IMG/VR virus record: IMGVR_UViG_3300033153_006367
Location: 1 to 23,094 of that record
Source of the DNA: a virus
DNA length: 23,094 bases
Direction: 5' to 3' (one strand)
Part shown: in pieces, positions 16,064 through 21,907 of the stretch
Layout of the letters: each line of letters opens with the position of its first letter
How positions within the stretch are numbered: the stretch's first letter is position 1
Notes under the pieces: model-generated
The model's database searches: none
What the model was told of the DNA's origin: nothing
Seen by the model: only the letters and a program-made list of their open reading frames with translations
Position numbers and translations under genes: made by a program

Positions 16064-16720
16064 ATGGCTAAAAAAGTAGAAGGTGGTTTTTTATGTCCAA
16101 AATGCAAAGAGATAAAAAAAAGAAATGCATTTGGCAACAATAGGTCAAAAAAAAATGGCGTAGAAAACAGATGTAAGTTGTGTAGAAAGCTACATGATAA
16201 GGAATGGTATTTAAAGAATAGAGAGAAATCTTTAGCATCTAGTGCAAGTTATTATAAAAACAACAAGGGAAAAAAAAAGATATACAATAAAAAATATAAA
16301 GAGAAAAACAAAGATAAAATAAAAGTTTATCGCTCTGGGTATCGCAAAAAAAATAAAGAAGCAGAAACAGCATATAGTGCCGAATGGTACAGGAACAACA
16401 AAGAAAGGGTCAGATTGTACTGCAAAGAGTATAGAAGAAAAAATCCAGAGCGTGTTAAAGCCAATTGGAAACGCAGACAAAAACAGCGACTTTCTGTGGT
16501 TGGAAACTTTACAAAAAAAGAATTTATTTACCTGTGTAGTGAATATGGAAATATCTGCCTAAGATGTAAAAGTAAGAAGAAGTTGACAATTGACCATGTA
16601 ATTCCAATATCAAAAGGTGGAACTAATAACATAGACAATATTCAGCCCCTTTGTGGTTCATGCAACTCTATAAAGCATACAAAGAATACGGATTACAGAA
16701 TAGGTGTGAATAAAATATAA
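16064..16720 (+). CDS. HNH endonuclease with basic repeat linker
   Basis: 218 residues in three parts. An N-terminal zinc site has C11xxC14 and C37xxC40. A lysine/arginine-rich middle (about 48-135) carries six imperfect copies of an aromatic-K/R-x-x-N-K/R unit spaced 13-17 residues apart (for example YYKNNKGKK, GYRKKNKEA, WYRNNKERV, EYRRKNPER), probably lying along DNA. The C-terminal HNH domain has C165xxC168, LTIDHVIPISKGG (D177, H178), N189, CGSC (C197, C200) and H205. GGAG precedes the ATG. It sits after the last replication gene and before the accessory region, a typical place for a free-standing homing endonuclease. Target unknown. Confidence 0.85.
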   Translation: MAKKVEGGFLCPKCKEIKKRNAFGNNRSKKNGVENRCKLCRKLHDKEWYLKNREKSLASSASYYKNNKGKKKIYNKKYKEKNKDKIKVYRSGYRKKNKEAETAYSAEWYRNNKERVRLYCKEYRRKNPERVKANWKRRQKQRLSVVGNFTKKEFIYLCSEYGNICLRCKSKKKLTIDHVIPISKGGTNNIDNIQPLCGSCNSIKHTKNTDYRIGVNKI

Positions 16721-16722
16721 TA

Positions 16723-16752
16723 CTTTGAATAAAAGAACTATTTTATGAAAAG
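16723..16752 (+). repeat. Dispersed palindrome, copy 1 (imperfect)
   Basis: CTTTGAATAAAA - GAACTA - TTTTATGAAAAG. The 6-nt loop is as in the other copies. Two adjacent mismatches (G-A, A-G) interrupt the stem. It lies between the HNH gene and the promoter at 16757. Confidence 0.7.
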
Positions 16753-16756
16753 CCTA

Positions 16757-16785
16757 TTGCTTAATTTTTAAAGATATGTTATAAT
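16757..16785 (+). promoter_or_regulatory. Sigma70-like promoter of the accessory region
   Basis: TTGCTT (16757-16762), a 17-nt spacer, then TATAAT (16780-16785), which begins the shared 11-mer TATAATTAATA. Initiation would be near A16792, the first base of the AGGAG that serves the gene at 16807. The leader would be only about 15 nt and begin with the ribosome binding site. Confidence 0.75.
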
Positions 16786-16806
16786 TAATACAGGAGAAAC
16801 AATATA

Positions 16807-17067
16807 ATGGAAGCCCAAAAAGCATATATAGTTACAAAAAATCCAATTGACCTAATAAAAGGAAGATTAGAAGACCTAAAAAGACCAGACATGTCAATGG
16901 AAGAAAAAAAAGTAGCATTTAATCACATTTTAGTTCTTCTTGATGGTACTGATTTTATTCCAGTAATAATGACTGCCAAAGGTCTTAAGATGGATAAATC
17001 AGATTCACAAGAACTTGATGAAGCAGTAGAAAGAGTAAAAAATATTGAGGGTGAAATACTTAAATGA
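16807..17067 (+). CDS. Small protein of unknown function
   Basis: 86 residues, not recognised. AGGAG lies 10 nt before the ATG. It appears mostly helical with alternating charges (IKGRLEDLKRPDMSMEEKK, then DEAVERVKNIEGEILK) around a hydrophobic middle (NHILVLLDGTDFIPVIMTA). There are no cysteines and no membrane segment. It is the first gene behind its own promoter, so likely strongly and early expressed, a position often held by phage proteins that target host functions. The next gene overlaps its stop (ATGA). Confidence 0.65.
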   Translation: MEAQKAYIVTKNPIDLIKGRLEDLKRPDMSMEEKKVAFNHILVLLDGTDFIPVIMTAKGLKMDKSDSQELDEAVERVKNIEGEILK

Positions 17068-17303
17068 ACTATATAGATAAATGTAGAGAAATTATAACAG
17101 AACAATATAAAAATAATCCAACTGGATGTGGTTTTAGCTTTGATGAAATTTTGTGTTATGAGATTCACGAAAACGGGTTAACATTTAGATGGTTAGCCGA
17201 AAAGTGGAATATTACACTGGACTTCTTAGGTGAATTAATTTACGACCATTGTAAAAGATTAAATTCACTCCCAGAAGTGAATCATAAATATGAAATTCAA
17301 TAG
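17064..17303 (+). CDS. Small protein of unknown function
   Basis: 79 residues, not recognised. The start overlaps the previous stop by 4 nt (ATGA), implying coupled translation. The N-terminal half (YIDKCREIITEQYKNNPTG) is amphipathic. LTFRWLAEKWNITLDFLGELIYDH could form two helices separated by a turn, as in a winged or helix-turn-helix fold, but this is only an impression. Palindrome copy 2 follows the stop after 18 nt. Confidence 0.62.
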   Translation: MNYIDKCREIITEQYKNNPTGCGFSFDEILCYEIHENGLTFRWLAEKWNITLDFLGELIYDHCKRLNSLPEVNHKYEIQ

Positions 17304-17321
17304 GCATATAAAGTAGAAAAG

Positions 17322-17349
17322 TTTTAATAAAAGGATTATTTTATTAAAA
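17322..17349 (+). repeat. Dispersed palindrome, copy 2 (perfect)
   Basis: TTTTAATAAAA - GGATTA - TTTTATTAAAA, an 11-bp perfect stem. It ends 4 nt before the AAGGA of the next gene. Confidence 0.88.
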
Positions 17350-17362
17350 GTACAAGGAATAA

Positions 17363-17635
17363 ATGATGACACTATACAAAGAGATAAATTTTAAAAAATA
17401 TAATTCCAAAAAAGAATTTCTCAATGGTTTTAAAGATAAATCATTTGCAAACGGTACAGCAAGAGCTTGGGTCACAAAAGAAGGAAGTTTATTTATTGGA
17501 ATAGTAGACGAAGAATGCGTATATATAACCTACGAAGAATTAAAAAATATTTTAACATATTCGTGGGAATCAAGAGAGTTCGCTTGGCAAGATGATATGA
17601 TGGATAGTTTGGGATTGGAGAGGACTAATGAGTAA
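17363..17635 (+). CDS. Small protein of unknown function
   Basis: 90 residues, not recognised. Two successive ATGs (17363, 17366) are possible starts; AAGGA at 17354-17358 is better spaced for the second. The sequence is compact and globular-looking (TLYKEINFKKYNSKKEFLNG, GSLFIGIVDEECVYITYEEL), with an acidic tryptophan-bearing end (SREFAWQDDMMDSLGLERT). There is no CxxC motif or membrane segment. It is bounded upstream by palindrome copy 2 and overlaps the next gene by 8 nt. Confidence 0.6.
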   Translation: MMTLYKEINFKKYNSKKEFLNGFKDKSFANGTARAWVTKEGSLFIGIVDEECVYITYEELKNILTYSWESREFAWQDDMMDSLGLERTNE

Positions 17636-17924
17636 TAGTAAATTTGAAAATGAACTAAAAATAATTAGAGCAATTTATGAATGGAGTTATGATAGTAATT
17701 TAGAAATTGATTTTGCCGAGCAATTATTAGAATTTCAAACCAAACTTACTTCTGATTTTGGAAGAATCCAAATTAAAACACCAGCATTTCATTTTGAAGT
17801 TCATGTACATTGGCTTTGTCCAATATGTGATGCAGATAATGAATTTGTTGGAAACCAAGAAGACGTTGACTATTATGATGAATGTCCTACATGTGGATTG
17901 GAAGTTGATGTAAGAGAAGGATAA
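17628..17924 (+). CDS. Small protein with C-terminal zinc ribbon
   Basis: 98 residues, specific function unknown. The N-terminal half is helical and acidic (KIIRAIYEWSYDSNLEIDF). The C-terminal third is a zinc ribbon: WLCPICDADNEF and YDECPTCGLEVD provide two CxxC knuckles about 24 residues apart. GAGAGGA precedes the ATG, and the gene overlaps the preceding one by 8 nt. Palindrome copy 3 lies just after the stop. It is one of several tiny Cys-rich proteins in this region, which may bind nucleic acid or host transcription machinery; that is inference. Confidence 0.68.
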   Translation: MSNSKFENELKIIRAIYEWSYDSNLEIDFAEQLLEFQTKLTSDFGRIQIKTPAFHFEVHVHWLCPICDADNEFVGNQEDVDYYDECPTCGLEVDVREG

Positions 17925-17927
17925 AAC

Positions 17928-17955
17928 TTTTAATAAAATAACTCTTTTATTAAAA
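17928..17955 (+). repeat. Dispersed palindrome, copy 3 (perfect)
   Basis: TTTTAATAAAA - TAACTC - TTTTATTAAAA. It starts 3 nt after the preceding stop and ends just before the AAGGA of the next gene. Confidence 0.88.
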
Positions 17956-17970
17956 CTAAGGAATAATGAA

Positions 17971-18183
17971 ATGGAAAATAATTGTTATGAATGCGAACAT
18001 GTAGAACTTGAAATGACAAACGTTTCTCACAATGAAGGATTTTATTGGTGTGGAGATGATAAAGAACAAAGGGCTGTAAATATTTTTAAGCCAATTCCTG
18101 ATTGGTGTCCATTAAAATTATGGACTCCTCCAAAAAATGTAGGTCAAATATATAGGGGTGTTGGAACAAAAGGTGGTGGATGA
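17971..18183 (+). CDS. Small Cys-rich protein with IPDWCPL motif (family member 1)
   Basis: 70 residues. The N-terminus NCYECEHVELE has a CxxC, FYWCGDD supplies a third Cys, and IPDWCPL at about 46-52 a fourth, consistent with one zinc site. The same IPDWCPL string closes the core of the next two genes, so these are paralogues or a shared domain. The C-terminal 20 residues are glycine-rich and appear disordered. AAGGA lies 8 nt before the ATG. The stop overlaps the next ATG. Similar ...PDWCPL endings occur, to my memory, in many phage hypothetical proteins; role unknown. Confidence 0.68.
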   Translation: MENNCYECEHVELEMTNVSHNEGFYWCGDDKEQRAVNIFKPIPDWCPLKLWTPPKNVGQIYRGVGTKGGG

Positions 18184-18497
18184 TGGGTAAGATATTAGTG
18201 GTTAATTTTTGTAAAAAAGGTAACAAAAAATGTGGGAATTTTAGGGAAAATATGTGGACATTAAATATGTGGTGTTCTGAAAATAGAAAAGTGATTACTG
18301 ACCCTGAAAATATTCCTGATTGGTGTCCGCTTCAGGAATCCCATAGTGGTGATTGTATAGTGGGTGAAGAAGACAAAGAATGGATAACAAAGGTTGCCAA
18401 TGAACGCATAATTAAATATTATGGCGAGTTTGAAACAACACAAGCAGAAAAAAGATTAGGTAAAATGTTCCGACTCATTCAAGGGGTAGAAAAATGA
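18180..18497 (+). CDS. Small Cys-rich protein with IPDWCPL motif (family member 2)
   Basis: 105 residues (a second ATG at 18183 is also possible). NFCKKGNKKCGNF and NMWCSENRKV are followed by ENIPDWCPL at about 44-52, the same four-Cys layout as its neighbours with altered first spacing. Unlike them it carries an extra C-terminal helical region (DKEWITKVANERIIKYYG, then QAEKRLGKMFRLIQ). It overlaps the genes on both sides by ATGA, so the three IPDWCPL proteins are translationally coupled and probably made in similar amounts. Confidence 0.68.
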   Translation: MMGKILVVNFCKKGNKKCGNFRENMWTLNMWCSENRKVITDPENIPDWCPLQESHSGDCIVGEEDKEWITKVANERIIKYYGEFETTQAEKRLGKMFRLIQGVEK

Positions 18498-18673
18498 AAC
18501 AATATCCAATGGCAATTTATGTGTGTGATGTGTGTCCTTTTTGGATTAAAAGTTGTGGGCATCCCCATAAACCAGATGATTATTATAAAACCGAACCAGT
18601 AGAAAGTTGTTGGGGTAGGAATATTCCTGATTGGTGTCCGTTAGATGATTACAATAAGGGCGAAGGAAAATAA
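18494..18673 (+). CDS. Small Cys-rich protein with IPDWCPL motif (family member 3)
   Basis: 59 residues. YVCDVCPFWIKSCGH gives three cysteines, VESCWGR another, and RNIPDWCPLDDYN closes the domain. It shares NIPDWCPL with member 2 and IPDWCPL with member 1. The start overlaps the preceding stop (ATGA), and a further small Cys protein starts 3 nt after its stop. The three tandem copies suggest duplication followed by strong divergence outside the motif. Probably a zinc-binding adaptor; function unknown. Confidence 0.66.
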   Translation: MKQYPMAIYVCDVCPFWIKSCGHPHKPDDYYKTEPVESCWGRNIPDWCPLDDYNKGEGK

Positions 18674-18676
18674 AAG

Positions 18677-18841
18677 ATGAAAAAATGCAAGGGTTTTAAA
18701 AAACTTGAAGGTAAGTGTAATAACATCTTAGAACAAAACGAATATTGGTGTACTAGATGTAACGCTATAAGGGTTAAATATATCATAAATCGCTTTAAGA
18801 ATATACTCGAAAATGATGATAGGAAAAGAAATGTTTATTAA
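18677..18841 (+). CDS. Very small zinc-ribbon-like protein
   Basis: 54 residues. C4, C14 and the knuckle C25xxC28 (KKCKGFKKL, GKCNN, YWCTRCNAIR) suggest a four-Cys zinc ribbon. A basic helix follows (IRVKYIINRFKNIL), as in small nucleic-acid-binding ribbons. It begins 3 nt after the previous stop, with AAGGA inside the preceding gene's end acting as ribosome binding site. It ends the cluster of Cys-rich genes; palindrome copy 4 follows directly. Confidence 0.62.
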   Translation: MKKCKGFKKLEGKCNNILEQNEYWCTRCNAIRVKYIINRFKNILENDDRKRNVY

Positions 18842-18842
18842 G

Positions 18843-18870
18843 ATTTAATAAAATGGTCGTTTTATTAAAA
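18843..18870 (+). repeat. Dispersed palindrome, copy 4
   Basis: ATTTAATAAAA - TGGTCG - TTTTATTAAAA, a stem of 10 of 11 pairs. It starts 1 nt after a stop codon and precedes the promoter at 18892. Confidence 0.87.
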
Positions 18871-18891
18871 GAATCAACTTTATATTTACCC

Positions 18892-18920
18892 TTGATTTTT
18901 AGTTTATGATGTGTTATAAT
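18892..18920 (+). promoter_or_regulatory. Sigma70-like promoter in front of the long stem element
   Basis: TTGATT (18892-18897), a 17-nt spacer, then TATAAT (18915-18920), in the context ACCCTTGA...TATAATTAATA shared with the promoter at 22513. Initiation is expected near A18927, 4 nt before the 25-bp stem starts. Confidence 0.82.
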
Positions 18921-18930
18921 TAATATATAA

Positions 18931-19086
18931 GTTGATGGGCTTTTATGGGTGTAGAAGACAATAAATTGGTTTGTAATTTTGTTAATATCTGTAGTCGCAT
19001 TTTTAAAACCACCATATGTTATGGGATGTTTTCCAGAGGATGAGCACTCTTTATTCCATTATCTACACCCATAAAAGTCTATCAAT
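18931..19086 (+). ncRNA. Candidate structured RNA bounded by a 25-bp stem, with its own promoter
   Basis: Bases 18931-18955 pair without interruption with 19062-19086 (25 pairs, three of them G-U; core CTTTTATGGGTGTAGA/TCTACACCCATAAAAG). They enclose 106 nt. Inside, TGGTTT can pair with AAACCA (about 18967-18972 and 19007-19012) and ATGGGA with TTCCAT (19021-19026 and about 19054-19059), so a three-way junction is possible, as in the 1776-1888 element. The predicted transcript starts 4 nt before the stem. No T-run follows it, so transcription probably continues into the gene at 19111. It may be a stable RNA released by RNase III or a structured leader. A short hydrophobic frame also lies inside (see findings). 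Confidence 0.6.
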
Positions 19087-19110
19087 AAAAAATAAAAGGA
19101 GTTTAATTAT

Positions 19111-19320
19111 ATGTCAAACCCAATTAGACGAGAAGAGAGAATTTGTTTTGGAGTCGAGTGGTATGCAACTGAAAAAGAAGCAATGGAAGTAGATGAAGTT
19201 GTACAAAAAAATGGTGAGGTTTATAATGGTGGGTATATGCACAATCACCCATACGGAAGACGACCAGAATTTGACTGTATTAGAGATAATGAAAAACAAT
19301 TTGCAGTAACAAGAAGGTAG
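19111..19320 (+). CDS. Small protein of unknown function
   Basis: 69 residues, not recognised. A strong AAGGAG lies 9 nt before the ATG. The sequence has an alternating beta-like middle (ICFGVEWYATEKEAMEVDEV) and a His-rich turn (GGYMHNHPYGRRPEFD). The string HNHPYGR could bind metal or sit in a turn, but no family is evident. It follows the 25-bp stem element directly and is probably transcribed from the 18892 promoter together with the RNA ligase 6 nt downstream. Confidence 0.62.
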   Translation: MSNPIRREERICFGVEWYATEKEAMEVDEVVQKNGEVYNGGYMHNHPYGRRPEFDCIRDNEKQFAVTRR

Positions 19321-19326
19321 GAAAAA

Positions 19327-20409
19327 ATGGATAGAAAATTAGCATCAATTCAAGAGATAAAAGAAATACACCCAATCGAAGATTATGATAGGGTGGAATT
19401 AGCCATTGTTCAAGGATGGCAGGTTATTGTAATGAAAGACCAATTCAAGGTTGGAGATAAAGCAGTTTATATTGAGATTGATTCTGTTCTTCCAAACTGG
19501 AAAGAAGAGTTTGAATTTCTTCGCAAACGAAAATTTAGAATTAAAACCATTAAAATGTGTGGTGTTATTTCTCAGGGAATTTGTTTCTCAGTTGATATTC
19601 TTCCAGATGGAAAGACATATAAAATTGGTCAAGATGTAACTGATATTCTTGAGATTAAGAAATATGACCCACAACCACAAAGAATGCGACAAGTAAATCC
19701 AAACGCAAAGAAATATCCAAAGTTTTTGATGAAAATGAATTGGTTTAGAAAACTTGTCTTAAAAGGAAAAGACTTTCGTGGCTTCCCTTCATTTATTTCA
19801 AAAACTGATGAAACACGGATTCAAAACTATCCATTAGTTTTGAAAAGAAAAGATGTTGAATTTATTGTTCGTGAAAAAATTGATGGACAATCTGGAACTT
19901 TCTTTTTAAAGAAAAATAAAAAAGGCTTATTCAGAAAGGTAAGTTATGAGTTTGGTGTTTGCTCACGCAATATGCGAAAATGGAAAGAAGATGATAGTTC
20001 ATTTTGGAGTGTGGCAAAAAGATATGATATTAAAAATGTTCTTGGGTCACTTATTTTCGATTATGATTTTATAGCAATTCAGGGCGAGTGTATTGCACCG
20101 AATGTACAAGGTAACAAGTATAAGGTTGACAAACCAGATTTTTATGTGTTTAATTTAATTACACCACATGGCAAAATCGAATGTGAACTTGGTGAAAGAA
20201 TTTTAATAAAACATGGCTTAAAATGGTGTCCGATAGTTGAAAGAAGATTTGTTCTTCCAGACACAGTAAATGAATTACTTGATTATGCTACTGGCGAATC
20301 AAATTTATGTGATGGCGTACTTCGTGAGGGTCTTGTATTTAGAAACTACGAAAAACAAATCTCATTTAAGGCTGTATCAAATGAGTTCTTACTTAAATAT
20401 GGAGAATAA
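19327..20409 (+). CDS. RNA ligase, DRB0094-like family
   Basis: 360 residues. An N-terminal OB-like domain (GWQVIVMKDQFKVGDKAVYI, then FRIKTIKMCGVISQGICF) resembles that of DRB0094-type RNA ligases. The nucleotidyltransferase domain follows with motif I EKIDGQSG (nucleophile K184), a motif III-like AIQGECIAPNVQGNKY, motif IV EGLVFR and motif V SFKAVSNEFL. The enzyme would adenylylate an RNA 5'-phosphate and seal a nick. In phages such ligases often repair tRNAs cut by host anticodon nucleases, which fits the tRNA genes in this window. No polynucleotide kinase is visible here. It starts 6 nt after the upstream stop. Confidence 0.88.
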   Translation: MDRKLASIQEIKEIHPIEDYDRVELAIVQGWQVIVMKDQFKVGDKAVYIEIDSVLPNWKEEFEFLRKRKFRIKTIKMCGVISQGICFSVDILPDGKTYKIGQDVTDILEIKKYDPQPQRMRQVNPNAKKYPKFLMKMNWFRKLVLKGKDFRGFPSFISKTDETRIQNYPLVLKRKDVEFIVREKIDGQSGTFFLKKNKKGLFRKVSYEFGVCSRNMRKWKEDDSSFWSVAKRYDIKNVLGSLIFDYDFIAIQGECIAPNVQGNKYKVDKPDFYVFNLITPHGKIECELGERILIKHGLKWCPIVERRFVLPDTVNELLDYATGESNLCDGVLREGLVFRNYEKQISFKAVSNEFLLKYGE

Positions 20410-20410
20410 C

Positions 20411-20806
20411 ATGGATGATGGCTTAGATTTATTTGAAGATTTTTTAGATAAAAATGATGATGATGAAGATATAAGTCCAATCGAAGAAAATGAATCAACT
20501 GAAGAGGTTGGACTGAGCGAAGAAGAAATTGCAGAAGACATAGCCGACATCACAAAAATAAGATATTGGCTTAGAAGGGGGGATATGACATGGTTTCCAA
20601 ATGTTAATAGACCACCTTTTAGTGGTTGGTATTTAGCATATCTTGTCAATCAAGAAGGTGAAAAGTTTCAATGGGTAGCACAATTTGATACAGAAAAAAT
20701 GGGTTGGACTTGCCCTCTTCCATTTTTAGTGCAAGTATCAATGTGGACTTATTTTCCACCAATGCCAAGTGGACATCACCACATGGTTATAAAAGAAAAT
20801 TGGTAG
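20411..20806 (+). CDS. Acidic protein with DUF551-like C-terminus (unknown function)
   Basis: 131 residues from ATG 20411, chosen because GGAG lies 6 nt upstream and earlier in-frame ATGs fall deep in the RNA ligase gene. Residues 1-45 are very acidic (LFEDFLDKNDDDEDISPIEE), likely a disordered tail. The C-terminal 75 residues are rich in W, P and aromatic residues (GDMTWFPNVNRPPFSGWYLA, then VSMWTYFPPMPSGHHH). The ending resembles the W-x-x-P-x-P pattern of DUF551, a common phage protein, but I cannot confirm it. The acidic front could mimic DNA or bind a basic partner. Confidence 0.58.
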   Translation: MDDGLDLFEDFLDKNDDDEDISPIEENESTEEVGLSEEEIAEDIADITKIRYWLRRGDMTWFPNVNRPPFSGWYLAYLVNQEGEKFQWVAQFDTEKMGWTCPLPFLVQVSMWTYFPPMPSGHHHMVIKENW

Positions 20807-20815
20807 AGGTAAAAT

Positions 20816-21127
20816 ATGCTTATTAAATTTATCGTTGATGGAATTACAAGCAAAATAGATTTCAGAAAATCAGACCTAAAAATAGGTATGGTTCTCGTTT
20901 TGGAATGTGGGGTAAGATATATGCTCATAGATGACCAAGGTTATGAATTGGTTGGATTTATAGATGGCAAATCAAGAGATGCATACCTTGGTGAATGGAA
21001 TGATGATTTAACTTTTAATTATTGGGATGAACGTACTGGAATAAGACATGCTGAATACGATGTATTAGAGGTTATTGATTATAGTGGGGAATTTCTAGCT
21101 ATGATTGAATCAACGAGAAACCTTTAA
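20816..21127 (+). CDS. Small protein of unknown function
   Basis: 103 residues, not recognised. It is beta-rich (LIKFIVDGITSKIDF, GMVLVLECGVRYMLI, YELVGFIDGKS) with an acidic middle (YLGEWNDDLTFNYWDERTG), suggesting a small barrel. GAGGT lies 6 nt before the ATG, 9 nt after the previous stop. The stop codon is part of the left arm of palindrome copy 5. Confidence 0.6.
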   Translation: MLIKFIVDGITSKIDFRKSDLKIGMVLVLECGVRYMLIDDQGYELVGFIDGKSRDAYLGEWNDDLTFNYWDERTGIRHAEYDVLEVIDYSGEFLAMIESTRNL

Positions 21128-21149
21128 TAAAATAAGAGTTTTATTAAAA
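21122..21149 (+). repeat. Dispersed palindrome, copy 5
   Basis: CTTTAATAAAA - TAAGAG - TTTTATTAAAA, 10 perfect pairs. The left arm contains the TAA that ends the preceding gene. Confidence 0.87.
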
Positions 21150-21163
21150 GTAAAGGGAAAATA

Positions 21164-21394
21164 ATGATTTGTAAAGAGTGTAAAAAAGAAGGCTTAAAAA
21201 GTACAATTTATATTGCTAGTGGTGGAATTACAACCCTTATGGGCGATTCAAGATACTATGATGAAGAAGGAAACTATCATCATCACGACCCAAATAAAAC
21301 AAGTGCAAGACATTGGTGTAGTAACGGTCACGAATGGTATGTAACCAGCCAAACTAAATGTCCATCTTGTGATTATGGAAAAAAAATAACATGA
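21164..21394 (+). CDS. Small zinc-ribbon protein
   Basis: 76 residues. The two knuckles are CKEC at residues 3-6 (MICKECKKEG) and CPSC near the C-terminus (TKCPSCDYGKK). Between them are HHHDPNKTSARHWCSNGHEW, extra Cys/His residues and a hydrophobic beta region (STIYIASGGITTLMG). This resembles zinc ribbons with an inserted loop. A well-placed AAAGGG precedes the ATG. The stop overlaps the next ATG. Function unknown. Confidence 0.66.
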   Translation: MICKECKKEGLKSTIYIASGGITTLMGDSRYYDEEGNYHHHDPNKTSARHWCSNGHEWYVTSQTKCPSCDYGKKIT

Positions 21395-21630
21395 AATTAT
21401 ATATAACAGAAAAAATAGAGTCTGATGTGCTAATGGCGATTGAATGTGATAGATGTAAGAAATTTTATGATGAACCATATGATATGCAAGAGTTTCTTTG
21501 TTTAAATTTTCATGGTGGCTATTATTCTGTTTTTGGTGATTTAGTTCAAGTAGAAGCAGATATTTGCCAAAACTGTTTAAAAGAAATGATTGAAGCATTT
21601 TGTAGAATTAAAGAAATAGACTTTTCATAA
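21391..21630 (+). CDS. Small CxxC zinc-binding protein
   Basis: 79 residues. IECDRCKKFYD (about 18-28) and ICQNCLKEM (about 58-66) form a pair of CxxC knuckles. The middle is aromatic and beta-like (FHGGYYSVFGDLVQVEADIC), resembling small phage treble-clef or ribbon proteins. It overlaps the previous gene by ATGA, so the two zinc proteins are coupled. The stop codon TAA at 21628 lies in the left arm of palindrome copy 6. Confidence 0.65.
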   Translation: MKLYITEKIESDVLMAIECDRCKKFYDEPYDMQEFLCLNFHGGYYSVFGDLVQVEADICQNCLKEMIEAFCRIKEIDFS

Positions 21631-21650
21631 AATGAAGATTTTATGCAAAG
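21621..21650 (+). repeat. Dispersed palindrome, copy 6 (with compensatory change)
   Basis: CTTTTCATAAAA - TGAAGA - TTTTATGCAAAG. Compared with the consensus, A-to-C in the left arm is matched by T-to-G in the right arm, preserving the pair. Only one T-C mismatch remains in 12 positions. It includes the upstream stop codon. Confidence 0.83.
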
Positions 21651-21666
21651 ATTAAGGGAAAATAAG

Positions 21667-21843
21667 ATGAAAGCTAAAATAAAAGAATGTCCAGAGTGCA
21701 AAAGAGATAGTCTTAATAGTTTTTGCGAAATGTGTCAGTATAGTGAAAAACTGTGTACATGTGGACAACCACTATATTATTTAGAGTGCTGTAATTGTGG
21801 ATATTCAGAGACATCTTTGGACATGTTGTTTGGAAAAATATAA
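21667..21843 (+). CDS. Small protein with three CxxC zinc knuckles
   Basis: 58 residues from ATG 21667, which has AAGGGA upstream. The earlier in-frame ATG at 21643 lies inside the palindrome and is rejected. Cysteines occur as CPEC, CEMC, CTC, CCNC and a final CGY, an unusually Cys-dense protein resembling a double zinc ribbon (KECPECKRDSLNSFCEMC, then LCTCGQPLYYLECCNCGY). Probably a structural zinc module that binds nucleic acid or protein. Function unknown. Confidence 0.65.
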   Translation: MKAKIKECPECKRDSLNSFCEMCQYSEKLCTCGQPLYYLECCNCGYSETSLDMLFGKI

Positions 21844-21845
21844 CA

Positions 21846-21875
21846 CTTTACATAAAATATACGTTTTATTAAAAG
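21846..21875 (+). repeat. Dispersed palindrome, copy 7 (imperfect)
   Basis: CTTTACATAAAA - TATACG - TTTTATTAAAAG. The 6-nt loop is kept; two adjacent mismatches fall at the same place as in copy 1. It starts 2 nt after a stop codon. Confidence 0.78.
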
Positions 21876-21907
21876 TATTAAATTATTAAATTAAAAGGAG
21901 ATTAGAT

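Noticed and set aside
20270-20410. Upstream start for the acidic protein at 20411
   Set aside because: The extra residues lie inside the end of the RNA ligase gene in another frame; GGAG is placed for ATG 20411.
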